In this document: piece by piece, positions 8,839 through 17,730 of the stretch | Layout of the letters: the number at the start of each line of letters is the position of its first letter | Position numbering within the stretch: the first letter of the stretch is position 1 | From: an uncultured Saprospiraceae bacterium | GTDB taxonomy: Bacteria; Bacteroidota; Bacteroidia; Chitinophagales; Saprospiraceae | DNA length: 52,080 nt | Direction: 5' to 3' | Assembly (NCBI GenBank): GCA_905480595.1 | Contig: CAJQQY010000344.1 | Span: 1 to 52,080, forward strand | The notes under the pieces: generated by a model | Seen by the model: the letters and a program-made list of their open reading frames with translations, nothing else | The model's database searches: none | What the model was told of the DNA's origin: nothing | Made by a program: the position numbers and the translations under genes

Positions 8839-10935
8839 ATGATTAACTGGAAGGAAATACCTTTTGTAAAATTCCTCCTCCCATTTGCAATGGGAATTTT
8901 GCTCTCTATAATTCTAGAAAATAACCACCCTATTTGGTATGGTATATTTTTGTGTGCGCTACTTACCCGAGTCATTCTTCTTTTCATTAAAGTCCCAAAT
9001 TCTTATCGAAATCTTCATGGATTTTTAGCACATGTTCTTTTATTTTCGATGGGATATTTATGGTGTTTTCATTTTAACGAATTACAAAACAAAAATCACT
9101 TCCAACAGCATCTTGAAACTGAAAATATCATTATTGGAAAAATTGAAACAGCTCCTACTTCAAGTAATTATTTAAAAGCAACACTCTCAACTCAACTCAT
9201 TGGAACACATCTCGACTCACTAAAAAACTGCAACGGAAACATTTTGATTTACTTGAAAAATGATTCCACTCGACAATTAAAATACGGTGATATCATCGCT
9301 TTCCAAGGTCGAATTCAAAAAGTAGATTCACCTAAAAATCCACATGCATTTGATTATAAAAAATTTCTCCAATTCAAGAACATTCATTATCAAGTCTTCA
9401 TCAACAAACCCAATAATTGGCAAAAATCAAACATCAACCAAGGAGGTTTTATTCATAAAAGCGCCATCAAAATCCGGCATTACTTTTTAAATATTTTGAA
9501 AAAACATTTAACTACTTCTCGAGAATTATCCGTAGGCAATGCTTTAATTCTAGGTTATAAAAATGATATCGACGAAGAAGTTAGAACAGCTTATGCTCAC
9601 ACAGGTGCTTTGCATGTCTTAGCTGTTTCAGGATTACACGTCGGTCTTGTCGCTTGGTTTGTAAATATACTGTTAGGCTTGGTAAAATCTAGAACTTTAA
9701 GTTGGCGAATCACTCGTGCCATTATTCTAATTGGAGTGGTTTGGTCATTTGCTTTGATTTCAGGAGGATCGCCTTCGGTGCTTCGAGCAGCGACAATGTT
9801 TACATTTTTGATCATCGGATTGTCTATGAATCGAACGACTAATATTTATAATTCGCTCGCCATTTCAGCAAGTATTTTGCTCATCTGGAATCCTTATCTT
9901 TTGATGAATGTGAGTTTCCAGTTATCTTATTTAGCGATCACCAGTATTGTTTTTTTTCACCCAAAAATCTTTCGAGGTTTAATTATCAAAAATGATTTTC
10001 TTCGAAGCATCTGGAATTTGATTTCACTCTCGCTTGCAGCACAAATTGGGACATTGCCAATTAGTATTTACTACTTTCATTCCATTCCATTTTTTGCTTG
10101 GTTATCAGGTGTGATTGTCATTCCTGCAGCGACGATAATTTTGGGGAGTGGAATGTTATTATTACTCATCGAAAGCCTGATTCCGAGTTTTGCAGTTATT
10201 CCTGGATGGATTTTATATTATTCGATTTGGTTGATGAATGAAGCGATTTTTTTGATTCAAAAATTTCCTTCGAGTGTTTGGATTGGCGTTTGGATTGGTT
10301 TCGGAATAGTTATTTCAATGTATGTTATGATTGGAAATATCATGCTCGCATTGAGTACTAAAAAATTAAAATGGTTCCTACCTGCTTCAGCCTTCCTATT
10401 ACTCATTTCAGTTAATTATTCATTTATTTCATTTGGAGAAATATCTCAGAAAAAAATGGTCATCTACCATTCTTATCGCAATTCAATTATTGATTTTTTT
10501 GATGGGAAAAATAGTTTTAGTTTTCACAAAGGAGACATATCTGAAAAGAACTTATCATTCGCTACTCAAAATAATCAATGGGCGAACGGTATAAAAAAAA
10601 CTCAACCGATTCATTTTGAAAATATACAATTTAAATCCGAAAATATTTTTTATCAAAATCCATTTATTCAATTTTTTGATAAAAAAATCGTGCTTCTCGA
10701 TGATACTTTTCAATTCAGAAAAGAAATCAAAATCAACGTGAATTTCATTATCATCCAAAACAATCCAAATTTCAAAATGGAAGACATTTCGCAAAATTTC
10801 ATTTTTGAAAAGATAATTTTCGATACATCTAATTCTCAATGGAAAGTCGAAAACTGGAAATCTGATTGCCAAAAATTAAACATTCAATACTTTGATATTT
10901 TTGAACAAGGTGCTTTTGAAGTTACGCTTGAATAG
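8839..10935 (+). CDS. ComEC/Rec2-family DNA uptake channel
   Basis: About 698 residues. An N-terminal membrane pair is followed by an OB-like DUF4131 region (about 40-190, including GDIIAFQGRIQKV). The multi-helix competence domain then begins at AYAHTGALHVLAVSGLHVGL near residue 252 and continues through many hydrophobic helices to about 530. ComEC carries single-stranded DNA across the inner membrane in natural transformation. The final 170 residues are poorly conserved and lack the metallo-beta-lactamase motif HxHxDH of longer relatives, as is common in Bacteroidota. I prefer the ATG at 8839 to a TTG four codons earlier. The next gene, 26 bp downstream, encodes a ComEA-like helix-hairpin-helix protein. 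Confidence 0.88.
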   Translation: MINWKEIPFVKFLLPFAMGILLSIILENNHPIWYGIFLCALLTRVILLFIKVPNSYRNLHGFLAHVLLFSMGYLWCFHFNELQNKNHFQQHLETENIIIGKIETAPTSSNYLKATLSTQLIGTHLDSLKNCNGNILIYLKNDSTRQLKYGDIIAFQGRIQKVDSPKNPHAFDYKKFLQFKNIHYQVFINKPNNWQKSNINQGGFIHKSAIKIRHYFLNILKKHLTTSRELSVGNALILGYKNDIDEEVRTAYAHTGALHVLAVSGLHVGLVAWFVNILLGLVKSRTLSWRITRAIILIGVVWSFALISGGSPSVLRAATMFTFLIIGLSMNRTTNIYNSLAISASILLIWNPYLLMNVSFQLSYLAITSIVFFHPKIFRGLIIKNDFLRSIWNLISLSLAAQIGTLPISIYYFHSIPFFAWLSGVIVIPAATIILGSGMLLLLIESLIPSFAVIPGWILYYSIWLMNEAIFLIQKFPSSVWIGVWIGFGIVISMYVMIGNIMLALSTKKLKWFLPASAFLLLISVNYSFISFGEISQKKMVIYHSYRNSIIDFFDGKNSFSFHKGDISEKNLSFATQNNQWANGIKKTQPIHFENIQFKSENIFYQNPFIQFFDKKIVLLDDTFQFRKEIKINVNFIIIQNNPNFKMEDISQNFIFEKIIFDTSNSQWKVENWKSDCQKLNIQYFDIFEQGAFEVTLE

Positions 10936-10961
10936 ATTTAAAAACTAAAACCCAACATACT

Positions 10962-12140
10962 ATGAGAAAACAATTTTACGAATACATTTATTTAACTCGC
11001 CAAGAAAGGAATGGACTTTTTGTTGTTATTTCTATGTGTAGTTTATTTTCTTTTGCGCCTTTGATTTATTCTTTTTTCGGAGAAAAGAGAGTAACTGATT
11101 TTAGTGATTTTTTAACTGAAATCGAAGCATTTCATCAGGCAGATATTTCGACTCAACCGCTCGCTTTTGCAAAAAACAACTTCTCTAATTCAACTCTGCA
11201 AAAACAATTTGACTTATTCTATTTTGATCCAAATTCTGCTTCAAAAGAAGATTTTATCAATTTAGGTATTTCTCTAAAAACGGCTCAAACGATTATTAAC
11301 TTTAGAAGCAAAGGAGCAAAATTTTTCAAAAAAGAAGACTTCAAAAAGGTTTACGGTTTAAAAGGATCAGACTTCGAACGCCTCAAGAGTTTTATTCAAA
11401 TCGAAAAGAAGGAAAAAGAGTTTCAGCCTTTTGCAAAAAATGAAATTCCACAATCTTATGATGCTCTCATCGTCAATCACGTCGCCTTCGATCCAAACAC
11501 GGCTGATGAAAAAACATTATTACAAAATGGTATTCCGCAACATGTTGCTAGTACAATTATTAAATATCGAAGCAGCGGAGCCAATTTTCAAGTCAAAGAA
11601 GATTTGAAAAAAATCTACACTTTAAAGGATAACATTTATCAAAAGATAGAGCCTTTTATTGAAATCGTTCCACAGGAGAAAATAGTAAAAGTAAAAGTTT
11701 TTGATCCCAAAAGTGATTTCCCAAAAGAAGAAAATGTCATGGCAAATATTAGCATAGACATCAATGATTCTGCTGCTGAAGATTGGCAAAAGCTTCGAGG
11801 AATTGGGCCATCTTTTGCGAAAAGGATTATCACATTTAGAAATCGCCTTGGTGGTTTTCATTCCATCGAACAAGTTGGAGAAACTTATGGATTGCCTGAT
11901 AGTACTTTCCAAAAAATAAAAACTCAGTTGAAGCCCTCAGACATTCTACAAAAAATAAATTTAAATAAAGCAACGGAAAGTGAGTTAAAATCGCACCCTT
12001 ACATTTCTTGGAATCAAGCGAAATTAATTATCAGCTATCGCAAAATGCACGGTGATTATAAAAATGTAAATGAATTGTTACAAATTGGCGCCTTGAAAAA
12101 GGAATGGCTAGATAAATTGAAATACTATTTAGAAACCTAA
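10962..12140 (+). CDS. Helix-hairpin-helix repeat protein, ComEA-like
   Basis: A 392-residue protein with one N-terminal membrane segment (about residues 20-37) and four ComEA-type helix-hairpin-helix units. The units start near residues 86, 172, 265 and 335, each opening with a variant of FDPNSAS, FDPNTAD, IDINDSA or INLNKAT. The third keeps the classic DNA-backbone-binding hairpin RGIGPSFAKRI. ComEA-like proteins bind incoming double-stranded DNA in the periplasm, and the position right after a comEC homologue supports a joint role in DNA uptake. Four repeats instead of one or two is the Bacteroidota form. A strong hairpin follows. Confidence 0.85.
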   Translation: MRKQFYEYIYLTRQERNGLFVVISMCSLFSFAPLIYSFFGEKRVTDFSDFLTEIEAFHQADISTQPLAFAKNNFSNSTLQKQFDLFYFDPNSASKEDFINLGISLKTAQTIINFRSKGAKFFKKEDFKKVYGLKGSDFERLKSFIQIEKKEKEFQPFAKNEIPQSYDALIVNHVAFDPNTADEKTLLQNGIPQHVASTIIKYRSSGANFQVKEDLKKIYTLKDNIYQKIEPFIEIVPQEKIVKVKVFDPKSDFPKEENVMANISIDINDSAAEDWQKLRGIGPSFAKRIITFRNRLGGFHSIEQVGETYGLPDSTFQKIKTQLKPSDILQKINLNKATESELKSHPYISWNQAKLIISYRKMHGDYKNVNELLQIGALKKEWLDKLKYYLET

Positions 12141-12151
12141 AATTCATTTCA

Positions 12152-12190
12152 CAAAAAAGTCCTTCCAGATTTTAAAAACCTGGAAGGACT
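12152..12190 (-). terminator. Hairpin terminator between convergent genes
   Basis: AGTCCTTCCAG at 12158-12168 pairs exactly with CTGGAAGGACT at 12180-12190. Read on the minus strand the stem is followed by six U residues, so it fits a terminator for the leftward LolA-like gene. It may also stop the comEA-like transcript coming from the other side. Confidence 0.75.
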
Positions 12191-12217
12191 AAACTGTATC
12201 TTTTTTAAAAAAATATT

Positions 12218-12967
12218 TTATTTTTTCAAAGAAGCCTTACTAAAAATATAGGGAGGAATCTCAGGATCAAATTCAATTTTCACCACAATAAAATCTGTCC
12301 CTTTACCAGACTTCAACATATCTTTAAAATTCATTTTTCCAGGATACCATCGGCCATCAGTTTTTGAAAAATCAGTCAATCTTACTCTCTTCAACAACTC
12401 TCCACTTTTTGCAAAAAGGTCTTCTTTCAATGGTACAAATCTTTCTTGATCTACCCACATTTTTCGTTTCGCATAGCTCACATCATCGACCTTTGCATTG
12501 AGTTCCAATACCCAGGTTTTTTGACCGTCAAGTGTATCTTCACCTATTACTTTTGCATCATAAATATCTGTCAACTCACGGTCTTCCATCATGTCTTCGT
12601 ATGACAAATCTGATCCCATCACAGATTGTCGAAGCATGTGTCCTGACAACTGAATAGTTCGATCTGTCGAGGGAGAATAAATCCATAATTTATCGTCCAA
12701 CTTCAACATCTTTGTTCCTTTTTCTCTTGCAGGTGCAAGGTATTCCGTAAAGCTTTTTTTATCGCCTTCTGAATATCCCTTCGACACAACGGTTCGACTT
12801 TTCCGACGACCTTGAATAACCATTTTTGATTCAACGATGCTAGTTTTGGAAACCATATTAGCATCAACTTTTTCAATGATTTCAAGGGCTTCAGGCGTTG
12901 ATTGTGCTTCCAAATTGAAAGTCAACCAACTCAAACTAACTATTAATATGATTGATAAAAATTTCAT
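12218..12967 (-). CDS. LolA-like outer-membrane lipoprotein-sorting protein
   Basis: A 249-residue exported protein with an N-terminal signal sequence (MKFLSIILIVSLSWLTFNLEA). The body matches the LolA-like family annotated as outer membrane lipoprotein-sorting protein: KGTKMLKLDDKLWIYSPSTD, then MEDRELTDIYDAKVIGEDTL, and a C-terminal DGRWYPGKMNFKDMLK. Such proteins form a half-barrel that holds lipid or acyl chains in the periplasm. It is the last gene of a leftward cluster with an ATPase and three FtsX-type permeases, so it probably carries the substrate these extract from the inner membrane. Whether that is lipoprotein or another lipid is unknown. Confidence 0.8.
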   Translation of the reverse strand: MKFLSIILIVSLSWLTFNLEAQSTPEALEIIEKVDANMVSKTSIVESKMVIQGRRKSRTVVSKGYSEGDKKSFTEYLAPAREKGTKMLKLDDKLWIYSPSTDRTIQLSGHMLRQSVMGSDLSYEDMMEDRELTDIYDAKVIGEDTLDGQKTWVLELNAKVDDVSYAKRKMWVDQERFVPLKEDLFAKSGELLKRVRLTDFSKTDGRWYPGKMNFKDMLKSGKGTDFIVVKIEFDPEIPPYIFSKASLKK

Positions 12968-13062
12968 GTTTTTTTATTTTTTTCACGTAAGACGACTCTC
13001 TAAGTCGTTTATTATTAAGACGTTTTTTTTACAAAAAACATACTTATAGAAAAGTTAAATTT

Positions 13063-14337
13063 TTACACTTCTAGCTCTTTAAAAAGTTGAGCTGTTTCTC
13101 TTTTATATATTCCGATTCCTGACAGCATATTCCCAAAAACCATCGCTAACAATCCTGGAATAAATCCAATGAAAAATAACTCTGGCGTCACTTTCGCTCG
13201 TAGCACCGACGGCATCAACATCGTCGAATTATCCATATACCCGCTGATATCAATCCCAACGATTTGTAAATAATATGCACCTGCTAATCCTATCATAGTT
13301 CCGACAATCGAACCGATCACTCCAATGAGAACTGCCTCCATAATTAACCGTCTGTAAATCGTTCCTTTGGCCTCTCCTAGTGCCAGACGAATTCCAAATT
13401 CTTGGTACCTCCGAAGACCTCCCAACAAACCAGTATTCCATAAAACTATCGACATTGCAAAGACAAAAATGAAGACAAATATTCCTGACATATAATTGGA
13501 GTAATCAATCATTTCTCCCAAATTATTTTGTTCACGCAATGGCATCATAATCGGTGCAAATTCATTTGCATCATCTGCATATTTCTTATTAAAACTATCT
13601 GCTAGTTCTTTGACTTGCTCATCATCGTAAGCATTGAGTTTGGAAAATCCGAGCAACTCTCCCGCTCCATTTTCCATGTCCAACATTTTTTGCGCATCAG
13701 AAACATCAACTACAATTGCCCCTCGATCCATCGCCGCTGCACCAAAACGAATTGTTCCACTCACTACGAAATTTTGGAAAGTCATACTTCCATTCATCGT
13801 CGTTCCGAAGTAAGTAATTTCATCTCCAATATTGAGATTTAATTTTTTGGCAAAATCGTGACCAATGATTGCTTCGCCATTTTTTTGAGGCATCGCACCT
13901 TTGACCAATGAACTTTCAATGTTCATTCTTTCTGCTTCGCCGCTTTCTTCATCAAATAGATTAATCGCCATTCCTGCAGCTGGCCCTTGCCCTTTTGATT
14001 CGCCTTTCTCATCTGGCACATCAATTAATCCACCGAATTTAATTCGACTGACCCATTGCATTTCAGGATAATCTTTTTCCAAAGATTCAATCAATTCGTC
14101 CACTTCTAAAAGTGCCAAATCATTGGGTAATTGAGCTTTATTTTCAGCGTAAGCCTTGGTCATTATTTTCACATGACCAGTTTCGAAACGAGCATTTTGA
14201 TCAATCATATCACCAAAAGCACCTTTCATATAGGCACTTAACATGACCGTCAATGCTACACCAATACTCACCACAACGATGGGTAAAATGCTCCGACTTT
14301 TGTCTCGTAAAATTCCTTTCAATAAAAATTGTATCAT
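13063..14337 (-). CDS. ABC transporter permease, FtsX/MacB type
   Basis: A 424-residue permease with the MacB/LolC layout. A first membrane helix (about residues 14-35) is followed by a large periplasmic domain to about 270, and then by three C-terminal helices in an FtsX domain. The stretch RRYQEFGIRLALGEAKGTIYRRL is the coupling region that meets the ATPase. Its ATG overlaps the stop of the preceding permease by four bases (ATGA), which indicates translational coupling. It is clearly more distant from the two 385-residue permeases than they are from each other. MacB-type transporters work by mechanotransmission across the envelope. Confidence 0.87.
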   Translation of the reverse strand: MIQFLLKGILRDKSRSILPIVVVSIGVALTVMLSAYMKGAFGDMIDQNARFETGHVKIMTKAYAENKAQLPNDLALLEVDELIESLEKDYPEMQWVSRIKFGGLIDVPDEKGESKGQGPAAGMAINLFDEESGEAERMNIESSLVKGAMPQKNGEAIIGHDFAKKLNLNIGDEITYFGTTMNGSMTFQNFVVSGTIRFGAAAMDRGAIVVDVSDAQKMLDMENGAGELLGFSKLNAYDDEQVKELADSFNKKYADDANEFAPIMMPLREQNNLGEMIDYSNYMSGIFVFIFVFAMSIVLWNTGLLGGLRRYQEFGIRLALGEAKGTIYRRLIMEAVLIGVIGSIVGTMIGLAGAYYLQIVGIDISGYMDNSTMLMPSVLRAKVTPELFFIGFIPGLLAMVFGNMLSGIGIYKRETAQLFKELEV

Positions 14338-15491
14338 TGTAATTTTCCTTTTAATGCGAGAACTGGATTCATTTTTGAAATTTTTCTCGCAGGTAAAAAA
14401 CTGACAATTGCTGCTGCAACTACCACCAAAAGAATGGTTGTCGAGACAACTTTAAAATCAAAAACTAAGAAAATCCGTTTGGGAAAAACGACTCCCATGT
14501 CTTGGTAAAAATCTGGAAACACAATTCCATTATTCGCTAAATAATAAAATATCGGAAATCCAACTATGCTCCCAACAATCATTGCGAACAAACTATACAT
14601 CGTTCCTTCCACCGTAAATAATGCGACCACTTCTGCCCTAGTCATTCCAAGGGCGACGTAAGTTCCTATTTCTTTTTGCCTACGAAAAACAGAAAGTACT
14701 TGGGTATCAAAAATCGCTAATAATGCAATCGACAATAAAAGCATGTACATAAAAAATGTACTGATCCTTTCCATTTCCATCAATTCATAAAAATCTTTTA
14801 ATAGATCATCTTGAGTTTTGAATTGCCAGCCTGAAATATCCGTCGGAGTATAATTTTCATTAGCTACAAAAAGTGTAGCGTGATTTTCTAACCCTGTCAT
14901 TTCCCATAATTTCTTAATCGGAATCCAAATCTGACCGCCATCGACTGTTCCTACATTCGTAGTAAAAACCTTGACGATCTTAATTTTTCCAGCATCAAAA
15001 GTTCCACCCTTGTCTCGCCATCGAAGTAGGACTTGATCACCTTCTTTTAAATTCGTAGCATCTGCCATATTTTTTCCAATCATCGCTGGAATCATCTCAG
15101 AGTTAGTTTTAAGATTTTTTGTAGGTAAAACTATATGTGATTGATCGACATCTATTCCTTTTAACAAAACTGAAAGCATTCGTCCTTCTGGGTAAATTGC
15201 AGCTTGACGAATCAAAATTGGTGTTAAATTTTTCATTTCATTTTCGCTCAACTCGCCATGTCCATCTTGAATGGAAAAAGGATCGTAAGGGTCATATTCT
15301 TCGTTCACCAAATGCCCTTCAGCATACTCCCAAGCGATACTTTCTTCCAAAGCTTGATTATACCAGCCTTCTAAAAATCCTCTAAAAAAAATAATGATGA
15401 TAAATGACAATGCCAATACGCCAACGTTGAGCCAAGTCCGAAGGCCTGCTCCCATCAAATTTTTGTAGGCTAGTTGCATTGCTAATTTCAT
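14334..15491 (-). CDS. ABC transporter permease, FtsX/MacB type (second copy)
   Basis: A 385-residue permease with an N-terminal helix, a periplasmic domain and three C-terminal membrane helices. The coupling segment is SVFRRQKEIGTYVALGMTRA, and the protein ends with ARKISKMNPVLALKGKLQ. It is a close tandem duplicate of the permease encoded just upstream, with the same length, start and end and long identical runs, separated by only 9 bp. The copies differ mainly in the periplasmic part. The stop codon overlaps the start of the third permease. The duplication may give a heteromeric pore like LolC/LolE. Confidence 0.88.
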   Translation of the reverse strand: MKLAMQLAYKNLMGAGLRTWLNVGVLALSFIIIIFFRGFLEGWYNQALEESIAWEYAEGHLVNEEYDPYDPFSIQDGHGELSENEMKNLTPILIRQAAIYPEGRMLSVLLKGIDVDQSHIVLPTKNLKTNSEMIPAMIGKNMADATNLKEGDQVLLRWRDKGGTFDAGKIKIVKVFTTNVGTVDGGQIWIPIKKLWEMTGLENHATLFVANENYTPTDISGWQFKTQDDLLKDFYELMEMERISTFFMYMLLLSIALLAIFDTQVLSVFRRQKEIGTYVALGMTRAEVVALFTVEGTMYSLFAMIVGSIVGFPIFYYLANNGIVFPDFYQDMGVVFPKRIFLVFDFKVVSTTILLVVVAAAIVSFLPARKISKMNPVLALKGKLQ

Positions 15492-15500
15492 AATTCTCTT

Positions 15501-16658
15501 TTATTGTAATTTTCCTTTTAAAGCTAAAACCGGGTTCATTTTTGAAATTTTTCGAGCTGGTAAAAAACTAACAATTGTTGCAGCAATTACCACCAAAAGA
15601 ATCGTCCCGACTATTAATTGAATTCCAAAAACTGGAAAGATTCTCTCTGCTAATGGAATACCCATATCTCTTGAGGCTTGAGGCATTCCTATTCCTATTT
15701 TTGCTAAATAGGCAAAAAGTGGAATCCCAACTATGCTTCCCAAAATCATCGCAAAAATACTGTACATACTTCCTTCGACTGTAAATAATCCGACTACTTG
15801 ACTTCTCGTCATTCCTAAAGATATGTAGGTTCCTATTTCTTTTTGTCTTCGAAAAACTGATAACACTTGCGTATCAAAAATGGCCAATAATGCAATCGCT
15901 AACAAAAGCAAATACATGATCGAGCCACTTATTTTTTTCATGGCGATAATTTCATTTAAATCGCTTAGCAATACTTCTTGACTTTTATATTTCCAATCTG
16001 AAATATTCTTGGGTTGAAAATTTTCATTGGCAACATAGTATGTAGCGTGATTTTCCAAACCTGTCATTTCCCACATTTTACTAATCGGAATCCAAATTTG
16101 ACCTCCATCAACCGTTGGAACATTTGTTTCAAAAATTTCGGCGACCGTAATTTTTGCTGCATCGAAAGTTCCACCTTGGTCTCTCCAGCGAAGGAGAATT
16201 TCATCTCCTTTTTTTAGGTTAGCGGCATCAGCCATATTTCTACCCATCATTGCGGGGATTTTCGCTGTACTATTTTTTAGCGAAGCTGTCGGAAGCTCGA
16301 GAGTAGTTTGATTTGCATCAATACCTTTTAGAGCAACGGAAAGCATTCTGCCTTCAGGATAAATCGAAGCTTGACGAAGTAAAATTGGTGTTAGATTTTT
16401 GCTTTGCTCATTTTCCAAAACACCATGTCCATCCAAAATCGTAAACGGATCGAAAGGATCATACTCGGTATGAAGTAATTGTCCATTACCATATTCCCAA
16501 GCGATGCTATCATATTTGGCTTGCTCATTCCAACCATCAATTAAGCCATTGTAAAAAATGATAATGATAAATGAAAAGGCCAAAACACCAACGTTGAGCC
16601 AAGTTCGCAAACCTGCCCCAACTAAATTTTTATAGGCTAATTGAAATGCTAGTTTCAT
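15501..16658 (-). CDS. ABC transporter permease, FtsX/MacB type (first copy)
   Basis: A 385-residue paralogue of the next permease, with the same helix and domain arrangement (SVFRRQKEIGTYISLGMTRS in the coupling segment, PARKISKMNPVLALKGKLQ at the end). Its start codon overlaps the last base of the ATPase stop codon (TAATG), so the two are translated together. With the ATPase, the two other permeases and the LolA-like protein it should form an inner-membrane complex that extracts a lipid or lipoprotein, or drives an efflux step. The substrate cannot be told from the sequence. Confidence 0.88.
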   Translation of the reverse strand: MKLAFQLAYKNLVGAGLRTWLNVGVLAFSFIIIIFYNGLIDGWNEQAKYDSIAWEYGNGQLLHTEYDPFDPFTILDGHGVLENEQSKNLTPILLRQASIYPEGRMLSVALKGIDANQTTLELPTASLKNSTAKIPAMMGRNMADAANLKKGDEILLRWRDQGGTFDAAKITVAEIFETNVPTVDGGQIWIPISKMWEMTGLENHATYYVANENFQPKNISDWKYKSQEVLLSDLNEIIAMKKISGSIMYLLLLAIALLAIFDTQVLSVFRRQKEIGTYISLGMTRSQVVGLFTVEGSMYSIFAMILGSIVGIPLFAYLAKIGIGMPQASRDMGIPLAERIFPVFGIQLIVGTILLVVIAATIVSFLPARKISKMNPVLALKGKLQ

Positions 16659-17368
16659 TAGCTTTGAGTTTTTGATTTGATAATTTCATCTTCTTCAACT
16701 GCTCCGTCCCGAAGGTGAACGATGCGATCTAAGTAACCCATTACTTTTTCATCATGTGTAGAAAATAAAAATGTGGTTCCTAGATTTTCGTTTAATTCTC
16801 TCATCGTCTTGAGAATTGCATGAGTATTTGCAGCATCCAAATTTGCGGAAGGTTCATCAGCGATTACGATCTCCGGTTTCTTCACCATGGCTCTTGCGAT
16901 GGCAACTCGTTGACCTTCACCACCTGAAAGTTTATCTGGTTTCTTGTCAGCCATGCTTGCTAAACCAACCCATTCTAGGGCTTCCATGACCATTTTCTGT
17001 CTTTGCGCTTTTGGAATATTTTGAAGTAAGAGTGCAAATTCTACATTTTCGTAGACGGTGTAAACTGGCAACAAATTATATACTTGGAAAATAAATCCGA
17101 TATGTTTATTTCGAAGCAAGGCCGATTCTTTGTGCGATAGTTTGGAGATATTTTTTCCTAAAACTAAGGCGTCTCCTTCTGTTGGAGAATCTAATGAGCC
17201 AATGATATTTAGTAACGTTGTTTTCCCTGAACCACTTGGGCCAACTAATCCTGCGAATTCTCCTCTTTGAAATTCAAGGTTGATATTTTTCAATGCGGTA
17301 AATTCTCCTTCTCCAACTGGGAAGCGTTTGGTTACATTTTTAATTGAAATTATGGATCCGTTTTTCAT
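16658..17368 (-). CDS. ABC transporter ATP-binding protein, LolD/MacB type
   Basis: A 236-residue cytoplasmic ATPase with all nucleotide-binding motifs: Walker A GPSGSGKTTLLN near residue 43, a Q-loop in FIFQVYNLLPVYTV, the signature LSGGEGQRVAIARAM near 144, Walker B EIVIADEPSANLD near 165, and the switch histidine in FSTHDEKV. The signature carries GEGQ, where GQQQ or GEQQ is more usual. It is the first gene of the leftward ATPase-permease-LolA unit. A candidate pair of TGA-N6-TCA boxes sits 61 and 84 bp before its start, so the island regulator may also act here. Confidence 0.92.
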   Translation of the reverse strand: MKNGSIISIKNVTKRFPVGEGEFTALKNINLEFQRGEFAGLVGPSGSGKTTLLNIIGSLDSPTEGDALVLGKNISKLSHKESALLRNKHIGFIFQVYNLLPVYTVYENVEFALLLQNIPKAQRQKMVMEALEWVGLASMADKKPDKLSGGEGQRVAIARAMVKKPEIVIADEPSANLDAANTHAILKTMRELNENLGTTFLFSTHDEKVMGYLDRIVHLRDGAVEEDEIIKSKTQS

Positions 17369-17423
17369 ATTATTGAAATTGTATTTGATGGTCGAAGATG
17401 GATTAAAATGGGGTTTGGTTTTA

Positions 17424-17458
17424 TGATTTTTGTCAGTTTGGTTTAGTGATTTTTATTG
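17424..17458 (-). promoter_or_regulatory. Candidate regulator box pair before the ABC operon
   Basis: TGATTTTTGTCA at 17424-17435 is an exact box. TGATTTTTATTG at 17447-17458 is a degenerate copy with its centre 23 bp away. The spacing and the distance to the ATPase start match the island promoters, but one half-site is wrong and this operon lies outside the island. Confidence 0.4.
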
Positions 17459-17526
17459 GCAAATGATTTATGTTGCCCTGTTCTTTTTTTCGTTTTACAA
17501 TTTGAATATGGTGATTGAGTTGAGCG

Positions 17527-17635
17527 TTGTTCTTTTTTTCATTGAAAAAAAAGAACCAAAAAATTCTAGACGAAAAAATAGCTAAACACAAAGCAGGCTC
17601 CCGCTCCCTCATTTTTCGCCGAGCCTCGCCCGCTT
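17527..17635. repeat. Hairpin followed by a G+C-rich block, probable dispersed repeat
   Basis: GTTCTTTTTTTC at 17529-17540 pairs with the run ending in AAAAGAAC at 17556. It is followed by CCAAAAAATTCTAGACG and then a G+C-rich tract (about 17593-17633, GGCTCCCGCTCCCTC and GAGCCTCGCCCGC) unlike anything else here. From memory, similar AAAGAACCAAAAAAT segments recur in Bacteroidota genomes, so I call it a dispersed repeat. It fills most of the 362-bp gap between the ATPase and barrel genes, in which I see no gene. Confidence 0.55.
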
Positions 17636-17730
17636 CTTATTACTCATGGTTTTCCTTTCAAATTTAAATTTCCTACAAGGATTCAAATCTTACTCTTTCC
17701 TTAAAAACAAATTATACTTTACTGTATCAT

